Positions 16,858 through 26,217 of a stretch of 64,000 nucleotides of DNA are shown piece by piece. The notes below the pieces were generated by a model. The model was not told the origin of the DNA. It did not search any database and worked only from the letters and a program-made list of their open reading frames with translations. The DNA is from Paractinoplanes deccanensis. GTDB taxonomy: Bacteria > Actinomycetota > Actinomycetes > Mycobacteriales > Micromonosporaceae. Made by a program: the position numbers and the translations under genes. The stretch is taken from contig NZ_BOMI01000121.1 of the NCBI RefSeq assembly GCF_016862115.1, positions 1-64,000 of the forward strand, given 5' to 3'. Each line of letters opens with the position of its first letter. Position 1 is the first letter of the stretch.

Positions 16858-18033
16858 TCAGGAAAGGCGCACGGGCAGGGCGACCGGCCCTCGCATCATG
16901 CCGCTGGCGATCCACTCGATCTCCTCCAGAGCGACGGCGGGGCTCAGGCGGGGGAAGCGCTCGATCAGGGCGCCCAGGGCGATCGTCGCCTCCAGGCGGG
17001 CCAGCGGGGCGCCGAGGCAGTGGTGGATGCCATGGCCGAAGGCGAGATGGCGGGCCGCGGCGCGCTCCACGTCGAGGAGGCCGGGGTCGCCGTCATCGGT
17101 TTGCGGGGCGTCCCGGCTCGCCGAGCCGAGCATCACGGCCACGACGTCGCCGCGCCGGATCGGCTGCCCCGCCAGCGTGAGGTCCTCGGCGGCGTACCGC
17201 TTGGAGGCCTGCTCCACCGGCGGGTCGTAGCGCAGGAACTCCTCCACCGCGCCCGCGATCAGCTCCGGGCGCGCCCGCAGCCTCGCCAGCTCGGCGGGCT
17301 GCCGTAGGAGCGCGGCGACGGCGTTGCCGAGCAGGTTGACCGTCGTGTCGTGACCGGCCACCACCATCAGCGCCGCGGTGCCCAGCAACTCCTCGTCGGA
17401 CAGCTCGCCGCCCGCGGCCAGCGCCGAGAGCAGGTCGTCGCCGGGCGCCGCGCGCTTGCGGGCGATCAGCGACTCGAGGCAGGCGTTGAGCGCCCGCACG
17501 CCCTCGCGCTGCGCGGCCGAGGGCGCGCTCACCGCCGCTGCCGTCCACGTGCGGAAGCCGGCGCGTTCCTCCTCGGGCACGCCGAGCAGCTCGCCGATCA
17601 CCGCGATCGGCAGCGGGGCATGGTAGGCCGTGACCAGGTCCACCTCGTACCGGCCGGCCAGCGCGCCGAGCAGCCCGGCCGCGATCTCGCGGACGCGGGG
17701 CGCGAGCGCCTCCACCCGGCGCGGGCTGAACGCGCCGGCGACCACCCGCCGCAGCCGGGTGTGCGCGGGTGGATCGGCCTCCAGCATGTTGCCGCCGATG
17801 CCGACCCCCGGCTTGTGCAGCGTGAACCCGGCCGCCGCGAGCGCCGCCTCGGCGGGGGTGGAGTCCTTGCGCAGCAACGGATGCGCGAGCGCCTCGCGCG
17901 CCGCCTCGTAGGTCACCACGGCCCACACCTCGAGCCCGGTCTCCAGCCGGATCCGGTGCACCGGGCCGCGGCGCCGCAGCTCGGCCCAGCGGCGCGGGGA
18001 GTCGGCCTTGAAGTCCGGCGTGATGGTCAGCAT
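16858..18033 (-). CDS. cytochrome P450
   Basis: A 391-residue soluble bacterial P450. The heme-binding loop FGHGIHHCLGAPLAR (Cys ligand) is near residue 340; the I-helix oxygen-binding AGHDTT near 222; the K-helix EEFLRYDPPVE shows the conserved Glu-Arg. Actinomycete P450s hydroxylate small molecules, often in specialised metabolism, but no biosynthetic cluster or ferredoxin gene is next to it. Single gene, ATG start. Confidence 0.93.
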   Translation of the reverse strand: MLTITPDFKADSPRRWAELRRRGPVHRIRLETGLEVWAVVTYEAAREALAHPLLRKDSTPAEAALAAAGFTLHKPGVGIGGNMLEADPPAHTRLRRVVAGAFSPRRVEALAPRVREIAAGLLGALAGRYEVDLVTAYHAPLPIAVIGELLGVPEEERAGFRTWTAAAVSAPSAAQREGVRALNACLESLIARKRAAPGDDLLSALAAGGELSDEELLGTAALMVVAGHDTTVNLLGNAVAALLRQPAELARLRARPELIAGAVEEFLRYDPPVEQASKRYAAEDLTLAGQPIRRGDVVAVMLGSASRDAPQTDDGDPGLLDVERAAARHLAFGHGIHHCLGAPLARLEATIALGALIERFPRLSPAVALEEIEWIASGMMRGPVALPVRLS

Positions 18034-18095
18034 GGCGGTCCAGATTAGCCGGAACCGCGCCCGAAACCGTTGCCGGGTGACACGGCGCAGCCCTT

Positions 18096-18144
18096 CTGTT
18101 ACCGGTAACAGGTCTGCTAGCGTGCGAGCTGTTACCGGTAACTT
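18096..18144. promoter_or_regulatory. two LacI operators upstream of lacI-bga
   Basis: CTGTTACCGGTAACAG at 18096-18111 is a perfect 16-bp palindrome; a second copy of its core, GTTACCGGTAAC, lies at 18131-18142. Their centres are 33 bases apart, three helix turns, so two repressor dimers could bind the same face. The second copy ends 19 bases before the regulator ATG. Autorepression of the regulator and its beta-galactosidase partner is the clear reading. Confidence 0.87.
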
Positions 18145-18161
18145 TCGGTGAGGACGAGTCC

Positions 18162-19157
18162 ATGGTGCGCAGGGATCGAGCGCCGAAGGCGCCGACGATC
18201 TACGACGTCGCGCGCGTGGCCGAGGTGTCGCACCAGACGGTGAGCCGCTATCTGTCCGGCGTCTCGCCGCTGCGCCCGGCCTCCCGCGAGCGCGTCGAAC
18301 GGGCCATCCGCGAGCTCGGCTACCGGCCCAACCTCTCGGCGCGGCTGCTGGCCCGCGGCGAGTCGCGCACGGTCGTGGCGCTCACCGGCGAGCTGGTCGA
18401 GGTGGGCACCGTGCAGCTGGTCGAGGGCGTCCGCCGGGCCGCCCGCACGGCCGGCTACCTGCTCGACGTCGTGACGTACGACTCGAGCGACGCGGGCGAG
18501 CTCGAGCAGGTGCTCGGCGGCATCGTGCGCCAGGACGTCGCCGGCGTGCTCGCGATCGCCGACACCGACCAGCTGCGCGCGGCCGTCGAGCGCCAGCCGC
18601 CCGGCCTGCCTCTCACCATCGCCGAGCACGCGCCCGGCTCCAACACCGTCGAGATCCAGGCCGCCATCGCGCGGCACCTGCTCGACCTCGGCCACCGCCG
18701 GGTGACGTACGTGGCCGGGCCGCGCGACTGGCGGTCGGCGCGCACCCGCCTGCGCGCCTTCGAGGAGGCGGCCGAGGGCCTGGAGTGCACGCGGATCTAC
18801 GCGCGGGACTGGTCTGCCGCGGCGGGCCACGAGGCGGCGGCCGAGGCCGGCGACGCCACCGCGATCGTCTGCGCCAACGACCAGATCGCGCTGGGCGTCA
18901 CGCGGGCCCTCGCCGAGCGCGGCCTCCGGGTGCCCGAGGACGTCAGCGTGGTCGGCTACGACGACATGCCCGAGTCGGCGTACTTCTCGCCGCCGCTGAC
19001 CACCGTGCGCCAGGACTTCATCCTGCACGGGGCGCACGCGTTCCGCCGCGTCCTGGACCGGCTCGAGCCGGACGCGTCGCGCGAGCCGCTGCCCACTGTG
19101 GAGGACCGGCTCATCGTTCGCGGCTCCACCGCCGCGGTCCGTAACTCGGGGAAATGA
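18162..19157 (+). CDS. LacI family transcription regulator
   Basis: A 331-residue repressor: N-terminal helix-turn-helix (about 13-55; PTIYDVARVAEVSHQTVSRYLSGVSPLRPASRERVERAIRELGYRPN) and a periplasmic-binding-like sugar-binding domain (about 65-325). The twin palindromes upstream are its likely sites and the effector is probably a galactoside released by the GH42 enzyme downstream, whose start overlaps or nearly overlaps its stop. GAGGA gives a plausible ribosome site. Confidence 0.92.
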   Translation: MVRRDRAPKAPTIYDVARVAEVSHQTVSRYLSGVSPLRPASRERVERAIRELGYRPNLSARLLARGESRTVVALTGELVEVGTVQLVEGVRRAARTAGYLLDVVTYDSSDAGELEQVLGGIVRQDVAGVLAIADTDQLRAAVERQPPGLPLTIAEHAPGSNTVEIQAAIARHLLDLGHRRVTYVAGPRDWRSARTRLRAFEEAAEGLECTRIYARDWSAAAGHEAAAEAGDATAIVCANDQIALGVTRALAERGLRVPEDVSVVGYDDMPESAYFSPPLTTVRQDFILHGAHAFRRVLDRLEPDASREPLPTVEDRLIVRGSTAAVRNSGK

Positions 19158-19165
19158 GGGGCACA

Positions 19166-21115
19166 ATGCCGATCTGGTACGGCGGGGACTACAACCCGGA
19201 GCAGTGGCCACGCGCGGTGTGGGACGAGGACGCGGCGCTCATGCGGGAGGCGGGCGTCAACCTGGCGACCGTCGGCGTCTTCTCGTGGTCACGGCTCGAA
19301 CCGCGCGACGGCGAGTTCGACTTCGAGTGGCTCGACGTGGTGCTCGGCAAGCTGCACGCCGCCGGCGTCCGCGCCGACCTGGCCACCGCCACGGCGTCGC
19401 CCCCGCCGTGGCTCACCCTGAGGCACCCCGAGATGCTTCCGGTCACGGCCTCGGGCGTACGCCTGTCGACCGGCAGTCGCCAGCAGTACTGCCCCAGCTC
19501 GCCGGTGTACCGCCGTTACGCGGCCCGCCTCGTCCAGGCCCTGGCCGATCGCTACGGCTCCCATCCGGCCCTCGAGATGTGGCACATCAACAACGAGTAC
19601 GGCTGCCACGTGAGCCGGTGCTATTGCGACGTCTCGGCCGAGGCGTTCCGGGCGTGGCTGCGCGCCAGGTACGGCACGATCGACGGGCTCAACGACGCGT
19701 GGGGCACGTCCTTCTGGTCGCAGCGCTACTCGGCGTTCGAGGAGGTCTTCCCGCCGCGCGACGCGCCCACCTTCAAGAACCCGGCCCAGCTGCTCGACTT
19801 CGACCGGTTCACCTCGCACGAACTTCTGGAGTGCTTCCGCGCGGAGAAGGCGATCCTGCGCGCGGCCACCCCGGACGTGCCCGTCACCACCAACTTCATG
19901 GGCCTGTTCAAGCCCGCGAACTACTGGGAATGGGCCGCGGAGATGGACTTCGTCTCCGACGACAGCTACCCCGATCCGGCGGACGACAGCGCCTACCTGC
20001 ACTCGGCGATGACCCGCGACCTGATGCGCTCGCTCGCCGGCGGCAAGCCGTGGGTGCTGATGGAGCAGGCGCCCAGCGCCGTCAACTGGCGCCCGCAGAA
20101 CGCGGCGAAGCTCCCGGGCCAGATGCGCGCGTGGTCCTACCAGGCGATCGCCCGCGAGGCGCGCGGCATCATGTTCTTCCAGTGGCGCCAGTCCGTCGCC
20201 GGCGCCGAGCAGTTCCACTCCGGCATGCTCCCGCACAGCGGCACCGACACCCGCGTGTGGCGCGAGGTCAAGGCGCTCGGCGCCGAGCTGGCCGAGCTGT
20301 CGGACGTGCTGCCGTCCACAGTGGCCGCCCCGTCCGTCGAGGTCGCGATCGTGCTGGACTGGGAGAGCTGGTGGGCGCTGGAGCAGGCGGCCCGGCCCAG
20401 CCGGCTGAGCTACGCCGCGCAGATCTCGGGGTGGTACCGCGCCTTCGCCGAGGCCGGCGTCCGGGTGCGCTTCGTGCGCGCGGGCGACGACCTGAGCCCG
20501 TACCGCGTCGTGGTGGCGCCGGCCCTCTTCCTGGCGGCCGACCAGGACCTGGAGAACCTCGACTCGTACGCGCGAGGCGGCGGCACGCTCGTCGTGACGT
20601 TCCAGAGCGGCATCGTCGACGAGAAGCTGCGCGTGCGCGCCGGCGGCTACCTCGGCCCGCTCCAGCGCACGCTGGGCCTGTGGATCGAGGAGTTCACCCC
20701 GCTCGCCGGCCACCCGGCCGCGATCGCCGGCACGGTCACCTCGACGTCGCAGACCTGGAGCGAGGTCGTACGCCTCACCGGCGCGACGGTCGAGTCCGAG
20801 TTCACCGAGGGGCCCGCCGCCGGCGGCCCGGCCATCACCCGCAACGGCACCGCCTGGTACGTGGCGGCCGACCTCGCCGCCGACGGCAAGGCGGCGCTGG
20901 CCGAGACCCTGCTGGGCCGGCTCGGCCTCGGCCTGCCCCGCCCGGCGCCCGGCGTCGAGCGGGTGACCAGCGGGTCCGACACCTACGTCATCAACCACAA
21001 CCCGGCGCCGTACGTGGTCGAGCTCGACGGCACCGACCTACTGACCGGCAAGCCGGCGCGCGGCCTCTCCCTCCCGCGGTACGGCGTGGCCATCGTCCGG
21101 GCCGTCACACCGTGA
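19166..21115 (+). CDS. beta-galactosidase, glycoside hydrolase family 42
   Basis: A 649-residue GH42 enzyme. It starts MPIWYGGDYNPEQW, a family hallmark. The acid/base Glu is in HINNEYG (about residue 144) and a nearby Cys cluster (CHVSRCYC) fits the GH42 zinc site. The nucleophile Glu is in WVLMEQAP. Trimerisation and beta-sandwich domains follow. No signal peptide, so galactosides must enter the cell first; no transporter is adjacent. The ATG at 19166 is close to AGGGG; an ATG at 19154 overlapping the regulator stop would add four residues. Co-transcribed with the LacI gene. The product hydrolyses beta-galactosides. Confidence 0.92.
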   Translation: MPIWYGGDYNPEQWPRAVWDEDAALMREAGVNLATVGVFSWSRLEPRDGEFDFEWLDVVLGKLHAAGVRADLATATASPPPWLTLRHPEMLPVTASGVRLSTGSRQQYCPSSPVYRRYAARLVQALADRYGSHPALEMWHINNEYGCHVSRCYCDVSAEAFRAWLRARYGTIDGLNDAWGTSFWSQRYSAFEEVFPPRDAPTFKNPAQLLDFDRFTSHELLECFRAEKAILRAATPDVPVTTNFMGLFKPANYWEWAAEMDFVSDDSYPDPADDSAYLHSAMTRDLMRSLAGGKPWVLMEQAPSAVNWRPQNAAKLPGQMRAWSYQAIAREARGIMFFQWRQSVAGAEQFHSGMLPHSGTDTRVWREVKALGAELAELSDVLPSTVAAPSVEVAIVLDWESWWALEQAARPSRLSYAAQISGWYRAFAEAGVRVRFVRAGDDLSPYRVVVAPALFLAADQDLENLDSYARGGGTLVVTFQSGIVDEKLRVRAGGYLGPLQRTLGLWIEEFTPLAGHPAAIAGTVTSTSQTWSEVVRLTGATVESEFTEGPAAGGPAITRNGTAWYVAADLAADGKAALAETLLGRLGLGLPRPAPGVERVTSGSDTYVINHNPAPYVVELDGTDLLTGKPARGLSLPRYGVAIVRAVTP

Positions 21116-21172
21116 CCGCGCCGGTTGGCGGGCCGTGATGGCCCGGGAGCGAGACGGATGCGGAGAGACCCG

Positions 21173-21202
21173 ACCGCCCGCGGTGCGGTCACCGCGGGCG
21201 GT
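21173..21202. terminator. strong bidirectional hairpin terminator
   Basis: A perfect 13-bp inverted repeat, ACCGCCCGCGGTG and CACCGCGGGCGGT, with a 4-base loop sits between the stop codons of the convergent beta-galactosidase and lectin genes. It is the strongest hairpin noticed in the window. Confidence 0.8.
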
Positions 21203-21221
21203 TCCTCGGGCTGCTGAGCCG

Positions 21222-21680
21222 CTACGAGCGCCGGATCTTCTCCCATTGCTGGTACAGGCCGCCGTTGCATCGACCCGCGTACACATGTCCCTGGAAGTTG
21301 CTGTCGAGGCAGTAACCGTTGTTGACATTCGTCAGGTAACCACTGCCGAAGGTCCACATCTGTAACGTCGTGAAATTGTCGCACGGCATGGCGTTGACAT
21401 AACTGAGCACTCCGGCCATCAGGCAATTTCCGGTGGCCGCGTTCTTGTGATTCCGGAAATTGGTGCTCATGGGCTTGTCCTGCCAGTTCTGATAGAGCCC
21501 GTTGTTGCAGGACATCGTGTAGACCTGCCCGAGGCCGTTGCTGTCCAGGCACATGCCGGTTGCGAGGTTGCGCCAGCTGTTCACCTGGTCGGCGGCGTGC
21601 GCCGGCGCGGCGACGCCGGCGACGATCAGCGCGGTCGCGATGAGCGGGAGCGCGGCTCGGCGTACGAATTTCGTCATCAT
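21222..21680 (-). CDS. secreted ricin-B-type lectin domain protein
   Basis: A 152-residue secreted protein. A signal peptide (residues 1-28, ending AAPAHAA) precedes a ricin-B-like beta-trefoil region with repeating CLDSN...Y...C...QW units (ATGMCLDSNGLGQVYTMSC, GNCLMAG, NGYCLDSNFQGHVYAGRC, QQW). The domain usually binds galactose or related glycans, and the gene faces the beta-galactosidase. There is no catalytic domain, so it is a stand-alone lectin. AAAGGAAA precedes two adjacent ATGs; either could start it. AT content is a little higher than its neighbours. Confidence 0.8.
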   Translation of the reverse strand: MMTKFVRRAALPLIATALIVAGVAAPAHAADQVNSWRNLATGMCLDSNGLGQVYTMSCNNGLYQNWQDKPMSTNFRNHKNAATGNCLMAGVLSYVNAMPCDNFTTLQMWTFGSGYLTNVNNGYCLDSNFQGHVYAGRCNGGLYQQWEKIRRS

Positions 21681-21840
21681 CGGAGTTTCCTTTCGGTCGC
21701 ATTCTCCTCGGTCCGAGAACACTGAACCGCGATGCCCGTGGCCGCGCCAATCGCCTCGGCGACAGCAAATCCACTGAAGGCCGACGTATCAAAACCGGCG
21801 AATGCCCGTCGTGGCCGGGCCGGAGAAGGCGCCGGCCGGG

Positions 21841-21877
21841 CACGGCGCGACCGACCTGGACAGGGCGATCACCTTCG
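21841..21877 (+). pseudogene. remnant of the 5' end of a ku gene
   Basis: These 37 bases match the start of the intact ku gene (26401-26438) with two substitutions and one missing G; shared words include GGCGCGACCGA, CTGGACAGGG and CGATCACCTTCGG. The ATG is changed to ACG and the frame is broken, so it cannot be expressed. Similarity stops one base before the stop codon of the facing ligase gene. It is most simply a leftover of a rearrangement or duplication of the end-joining genes. Confidence 0.75.
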
Positions 21878-21878
21878 G

Positions 21879-23003
21879 TCAGGCGGCCTCGGTCAGGTCC
21901 GCCAGGTCGACGCCGGCCTCCGCCAGCACGAGCCGCACGTCGTCGAGGGCGAGGCCGTCCACGACGGTCGCGCCGTGCACGATCCGGTACCACTGGCGCC
22001 CGTCGCGCCGGACCGCCTCCACCCGCCACGCCGCGTCCGGCGTCATGACCGTCCCGGTGATCTCCTCCCGCTCGCGGTCGGGGCGCAGGCCGCGCCAGGA
22101 GGCGTGGCGGAGGCGGCCGTCGACGGTCCAGTTGCGGAAGGCGACCTCGCCGACGAGAGACGGCTGCACCCAGCGGGCGTGGCGGGCGTGCTCGCGCGGC
22201 ACCCCGGCGACGGGGGCGGTGGCGCGCCGGGTGGGCTCGAGCCGGGTCAGGAGCTGGTGCAGCACGGCGTCGGTGAATCCCGTGCCGACCTGGCCCGCGT
22301 ACCGGAGCCGCTGATCCTGATCGGGCACGGCGAGCAGAAGGGAGCCGATCGTGCCGGCGCGGCGGCCCTCGCCGGGCTCGTAGCCGATGATCAGCACCTC
22401 CTGCGTGCGGATCAGCGGCACCTTGGTCCACTCGGCGGAGCGGCGTCCGGGCCGGTAGACGCCGTCCTGGCGCTTCGCGACGACGCCCTCGAAGCCGGCC
22501 AGCCTCGCCGCGTCGAGCACGCGCGCGCCGTCGGCCTCCGGGAAGTTGGCGGGCGTTCGCACCACGGCGCCGTCCAGGCGCAGGTCCGCGAGCACTTCCC
22601 GGCGCCGCCGGTAGGGCAGCTCCATCAGGCTCTCGCCGTCGAGCTCGAGCAGGTCGAACACGTAGTAGCGGATCGGCACCGACCGCAGCAGGGACACCGG
22701 GGGAGCGGCCACGTGCATCCGGTTCTGGAGCAGCGCGAACGACGGGCGCCCGTCCTCCAGCGCGACGATCTCGCCGTCCAGGATCGCGGTCCGCCCGCGC
22801 AGCAGCGTGGCGACCTCGGCGAGCTCCGGGTACGTGCCCGTGACGTCGTTGTCGTTGCGGGTCAGCGCCCGGACCTCGCCGTCGGCGGCGTACGTGATCG
22901 CGCGAACGCCGTCGTACTTGTACTCGAACGCCCAGCCCGGCCCCGCCGGCATCGGCCCCAGCGCGGCGAGCATCGGCCGGACGAGCTGCCCGTCGGAACT
23001 CAT
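21879..23003 (-). CDS. stand-alone ATP-dependent DNA ligase (LigD ligase-domain type)
   Basis: A 374-residue ligase. The adenylated Lys is residue 29 in EYKYDGVR; other nucleotidyltransferase motifs are ILDGEIVAL, FDLLELDG, FEGVVAKRQDG and 'EWTKVPL'. An OB-fold C-terminal domain (about 205-300) has the sealing motifs. It seals DNA nicks or ends with ATP. It equals the ligase part of LigD and would complement the phosphoesterase-polymerase gene at 32.4 kb that lacks this part. A 37-bp ku fragment abuts its stop codon. Confidence 0.9.
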   Translation of the reverse strand: MSSDGQLVRPMLAALGPMPAGPGWAFEYKYDGVRAITYAADGEVRALTRNDNDVTGTYPELAEVATLLRGRTAILDGEIVALEDGRPSFALLQNRMHVAAPPVSLLRSVPIRYYVFDLLELDGESLMELPYRRRREVLADLRLDGAVVRTPANFPEADGARVLDAARLAGFEGVVAKRQDGVYRPGRRSAEWTKVPLIRTQEVLIIGYEPGEGRRAGTIGSLLLAVPDQDQRLRYAGQVGTGFTDAVLHQLLTRLEPTRRATAPVAGVPREHARHARWVQPSLVGEVAFRNWTVDGRLRHASWRGLRPDREREEITGTVMTPDAAWRVEAVRRDGRQWYRIVHGATVVDGLALDDVRLVLAEAGVDLADLTEAA

Positions 23004-23227
23004 CCGACCGAGCTACCCCCGCCGCCCCGCGTGATGCCCCCCGACCAGGAATTACACAGCGGTAGTTCGCCGGGCGGGCGACGGCGGTGGTGACGCTCGC
23101 CGATTGCCGTCGGCTGTCACCTTGCGCGGGGGCCGCCCACCGGGTGGACTTGCCGGATGCGCCTCGCCCAGGACCGCGGTGCCCGCGCCCGGCCCCGCGC
23201 CGTGACCGCGCGGAGCGGGGCGCGCTG

Positions 23228-24442
23228 ATGCTGCTGCTCGCCTTCGCCGTCGTCCTGCTGCTCGCGGTCCTGGTCTCCGCGCTGGCGAAGCGGACGATCC
23301 TGTCGACCGCGGTGCTGTTCCTGGTGGCCGGTTTCGTGCTCGGTCCCGGCACGACCGGCGTGCTCGACGTGCAAGCGGACTCACCGATCGTGTCCACCCT
23401 GGCGCAGCTGGCGCTGTTCGCCGTGCTGTTCACCGACGGCATGCGCGTGGGCTGGGCCGACCTGCGCTCCGCGTGGCGGCTGCCCGGCCGGGCGCTGGGC
23501 TGGGGGCTGCCGCTCACCCTGCTGGTGACCGCGCTCGCCGCCCACTACGTCGCCGGGCTGGGCTGTGCGGAGTCGCTGCTGATCGGGGCGATCCTGGCGC
23601 CGACCGACCCGGTGTTCGCCTCGGCTCTGGTGGGCAACGACAAGGTCCCGGCGCGGCTGCGGCACCTGCTCAACGTGGAGTCCGGCGTCAACGACGGGCT
23701 GGCGCTGCCGTTCGTCATCGTCTTTCTCGCCGTGGCCTCGGGCTCAGACGACCTGCACCTGGGCGAGCTGGCGCTGGAGGTGTCGCTCGGGCTGCTGGTC
23801 GGCGTGGCGCTCCCGGTCGTGGCGATCCTGCTCGAGCGCAGCCGCCTGTTCGCCGCGTCGACCGCCTACGAGCCGCTCAACGCGTTCGCCATCGGGCTGC
23901 TGGTGCTCGCGGTGGCCGAGGCGACGCACGCCAACCTGTTCCTGGCGGCGTTCTCCGCCGGCATCACGGTGGCGACGTTCGGGCCGCGGCAGCGGGCGGC
24001 GTTCGAGCATTTCGGCGAGAACATCGCGGAGCTGTTCAAGCTGGCCGCCCTGCTCGTCTTCGGGGCGCTGATCTCGCTGGAGTTCCTCGCCGAGATCTCC
24101 TGGACCGGGTGGGTGTTCGCGTTCCTGGCCATCTTCGTGGCCCGGCCGGTCGCGCTCTGGCTGTCGTTCCTGCGCTCGGGCCTGGACCTCAAGGAGCAGG
24201 CGGCGGCGATGTGGTTCGGGCCGAAGGGCTTCGCCTCGGTCGTGTACGGGCTGCTGGTGCTCGACTCCGGCATCACCGCCGCGGATGAGATCTTCCACCT
24301 GGTCGCGCTGACCATCGTCGTGTCGATCGTGCTGCACTCGTCGACGGACGTGGTGGTCGCCCGGTTCTTCGACGACGAGGCGGACGTGCCCGCCTGGCAC
24401 GGCGTGCTGCGCCGCACGATCCGCTCGGCGAAGCCGCGCTGA
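23228..24442 (+). CDS. CPA1-type sodium/proton antiporter
   Basis: A 404-residue membrane protein of about 11-12 helices. It has the CPA1 signatures APTDPVFASALVGND and ESGVNDGLALPFV with the paired Asn-Asp ion-binding site. It would exchange Na+ or K+ for H+ across the cytoplasmic membrane. ATG at 23228 is chosen at the start of the first hydrophobic helix. A CBS-domain gene follows 42 bases later and could regulate it. The 224 bases before it hold no visible gene. Confidence 0.87.
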   Translation: MLLLAFAVVLLLAVLVSALAKRTILSTAVLFLVAGFVLGPGTTGVLDVQADSPIVSTLAQLALFAVLFTDGMRVGWADLRSAWRLPGRALGWGLPLTLLVTALAAHYVAGLGCAESLLIGAILAPTDPVFASALVGNDKVPARLRHLLNVESGVNDGLALPFVIVFLAVASGSDDLHLGELALEVSLGLLVGVALPVVAILLERSRLFAASTAYEPLNAFAIGLLVLAVAEATHANLFLAAFSAGITVATFGPRQRAAFEHFGENIAELFKLAALLVFGALISLEFLAEISWTGWVFAFLAIFVARPVALWLSFLRSGLDLKEQAAAMWFGPKGFASVVYGLLVLDSGITAADEIFHLVALTIVVSIVLHSSTDVVVARFFDDEADVPAWHGVLRRTIRSAKPR

Positions 24443-24484
24443 GCCGCGCACGCGTATCGTGGTCGAAGGTGTGAGGAGGCGCAG

Positions 24485-24931
24485 GTGCACGCGCGTGATG
24501 TGGCTGTCTCGATGAGCACGGTGGCCGAGAGCCTGCCCGCCCGGGAGGCCGTGCGGGTGCTCGCCGCCCAGGATCTGCCGGGTCTCGTGGTGGTCGACGG
24601 CAAGGGGCGCCCGCTGACGGTGCTCGCGGGCACCCAGGTCCTGCGCATGGCGCTGCCGTCGTACTGTCAGGACGACCCGGCCCTGGCCCGGGTGATCGAC
24701 GAGGACGCCGCCGACGTCGTCCTCGACGGGGTGGGCGACCGGACGGTGGCCGATCTGCTGCCGAGGAAGCGGCCGGAGCTGCCCGCGGTGCGCGGGAACG
24801 CGACGGTCCTCGAGGTGGCGTCGATCATGGCCCGGTCGAACGTGCCGCTCGTGGCGGTGGTCGACGAGGCCGGGGTGATGACCGGGGTGATCACCCTGGA
24901 CGGCCTGCTCGACCGCATGCTCGGCACCTAG
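24485..24931 (+). CDS. CBS-pair domain protein
   Basis: A 148-residue protein formed of two CBS motifs: one near residues 8-60 (VAESLPAREAVRVLAAQDLPGLVVVDGKGRPLTVLAGTQVL) and one near 90-146 (TVLEVASIMARSNVPLVAVVDEAGVMTGVITLDGLLDRML). Such Bateman pairs bind adenine nucleotides and gate transporters or enzymes. The GTG start has GAGGAGG upstream. It follows the antiporter in the same operon and its stop shares a CTAG with the facing anion-transporter-like gene. Confidence 0.85.
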   Translation: MHARDVAVSMSTVAESLPAREAVRVLAAQDLPGLVVVDGKGRPLTVLAGTQVLRMALPSYCQDDPALARVIDEDAADVVLDGVGDRTVADLLPRKRPELPAVRGNATVLEVASIMARSNVPLVAVVDEAGVMTGVITLDGLLDRMLGT

Positions 24932-26217
24932 AAGAAGCGAAGCCACAGGTACGGCACGGCCAGCGCCACCGAGATCACGGTGACGATGAGGCCGTACTTG
25001 GTGAAGCCCCAGAACGTGATCTTGTGACCGGCGCGCTCCGCCAGGCCGAGGACGACGACGTTGGCCGAGGCGCCCACCGCCGTCGCGTTGCCGCCCAGGT
25101 CGGCGCCGATGGCCAGGGCCCACCAGAGCACCTGCGCCTTCTCGTTGCCGCCGGACGCGTTCACCAGCTCGCTGACGATCGGGCTCATCGTGGCGACGTA
25201 CGGAATGTTGTCGATGATCGCCGAAAGGCCGGCCGAGGCCCACAGCAGCAGCAGGGTCGCGGGCCAGAGCTTGCCCTCGACGGCGCCGGTGGCGGCGTGC
25301 GCGATCTGGTCGATCACGCCGGTGGCGACCAGGGCGCCGACCATGACGAACAGTCCGGCGAAGAAGATCAGCGTCGGCCACTCGACCTCGCGCGCCACCT
25401 CGGTCGCGTCGACCCGGGACAGGGGCAGCAGGAGCAGCCCGCCGAGCAGCGCGACCACGGACGGCTCGAGGCCGAGCACGGTGTGCAGGGTGAAGGCCAC
25501 GAGCACGGCGCCCAGCACGCCGAGGCTGAGCACGGCCAGCCGCGGATCCCGGATGGCGTCGCGCTCGCGCAGGGCCATCACCTTGGCGGCGCGCTCGGCG
25601 TCGTACCGGAACGCCTTGCGGAACATGATGCGGCACAGGACCAGCAGGACGACGAGCACGACCAGGACGAACGGCGCCAGCACGGCGAGGAAGTCGTTGA
25701 AGCTCAGGCCGGAGCGGCTGGCGATGATGATGTTGGGTGGGTCGCCCACCAGCGTCCCGGCGCCGCCGATGTTGGAGGCGAAGACCTCGGCGATGAGAAA
25801 CGGCACCGGGGGTACGCCGAGCCGGTCGCACACGAGCAGGGTGACCGGCGCGACAAGCAGCACGGTCGTGACGTTGTCGAGCGCGGCGGACACCACGCCG
25901 GTGACGACGACGAGGATCACCATGATCGGGAACGGGCGGGCGCGTGCCTTCTTGGCCGACCAGATGGCCACGAACTCGAACAGCCCCGTGCGTTTGAGCA
26001 CGCCGACGATCAGCATCATGCCCAGCAGCAGGAAGATGACGTTCCAGTCGATGCCGGCGTCCTCGGAGAAGAAGGCGTGCTCGGCGTCGGTGGCACCCAG
26101 CGCCAGCATGATCGCCGCCCCGCCGAGGGCGACGGCCACCCGGTTGATCTTCTCGGTGGCGATCAGGACGTACGCCGCGACGAACACCGCCACCGCGATC
26201 CAGGCGATCGTGCTCAC
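24928..26217 (-). CDS. ArsB/NhaD superfamily ion transporter
   Basis: A 429-residue protein with about 11 membrane helices and the ArsB/NhaD marks SALDNVTTVLLVAPVTLLV, SNIGGAGTLVGDPPNI, and a repeated second half with SAIIDNIPYVATMSPIV and ADLGGNATAVGASANVV. Members carry arsenite or Na+/H+; substrate is not set by sequence. GTG at 26217 with GGAGG five bases upstream is preferred over the longer form. It faces a Na+/H+ antiporter and a CBS gene. Confidence 0.85.
   Translation of the reverse strand: MSTIAWIAVAVFVAAYVLIATEKINRVAVALGGAAIMLALGATDAEHAFFSEDAGIDWNVIFLLLGMMLIVGVLKRTGLFEFVAIWSAKKARARPFPIMVILVVVTGVVSAALDNVTTVLLVAPVTLLVCDRLGVPPVPFLIAEVFASNIGGAGTLVGDPPNIIIASRSGLSFNDFLAVLAPFVLVVLVVLLVLCRIMFRKAFRYDAERAAKVMALRERDAIRDPRLAVLSLGVLGAVLVAFTLHTVLGLEPSVVALLGGLLLLPLSRVDATEVAREVEWPTLIFFAGLFVMVGALVATGVIDQIAHAATGAVEGKLWPATLLLLWASAGLSAIIDNIPYVATMSPIVSELVNASGGNEKAQVLWWALAIGADLGGNATAVGASANVVVLGLAERAGHKITFWGFTKYGLIVTVISVALAVPYLWLRFF

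Noticed and set aside
20983..23517. 844-codon open frame overlapping the lectin and ligase genes
   Set aside because: Another frame of high-GC DNA over clearly coding genes; the peptide is Arg/Ala/Pro-rich and matches no family.
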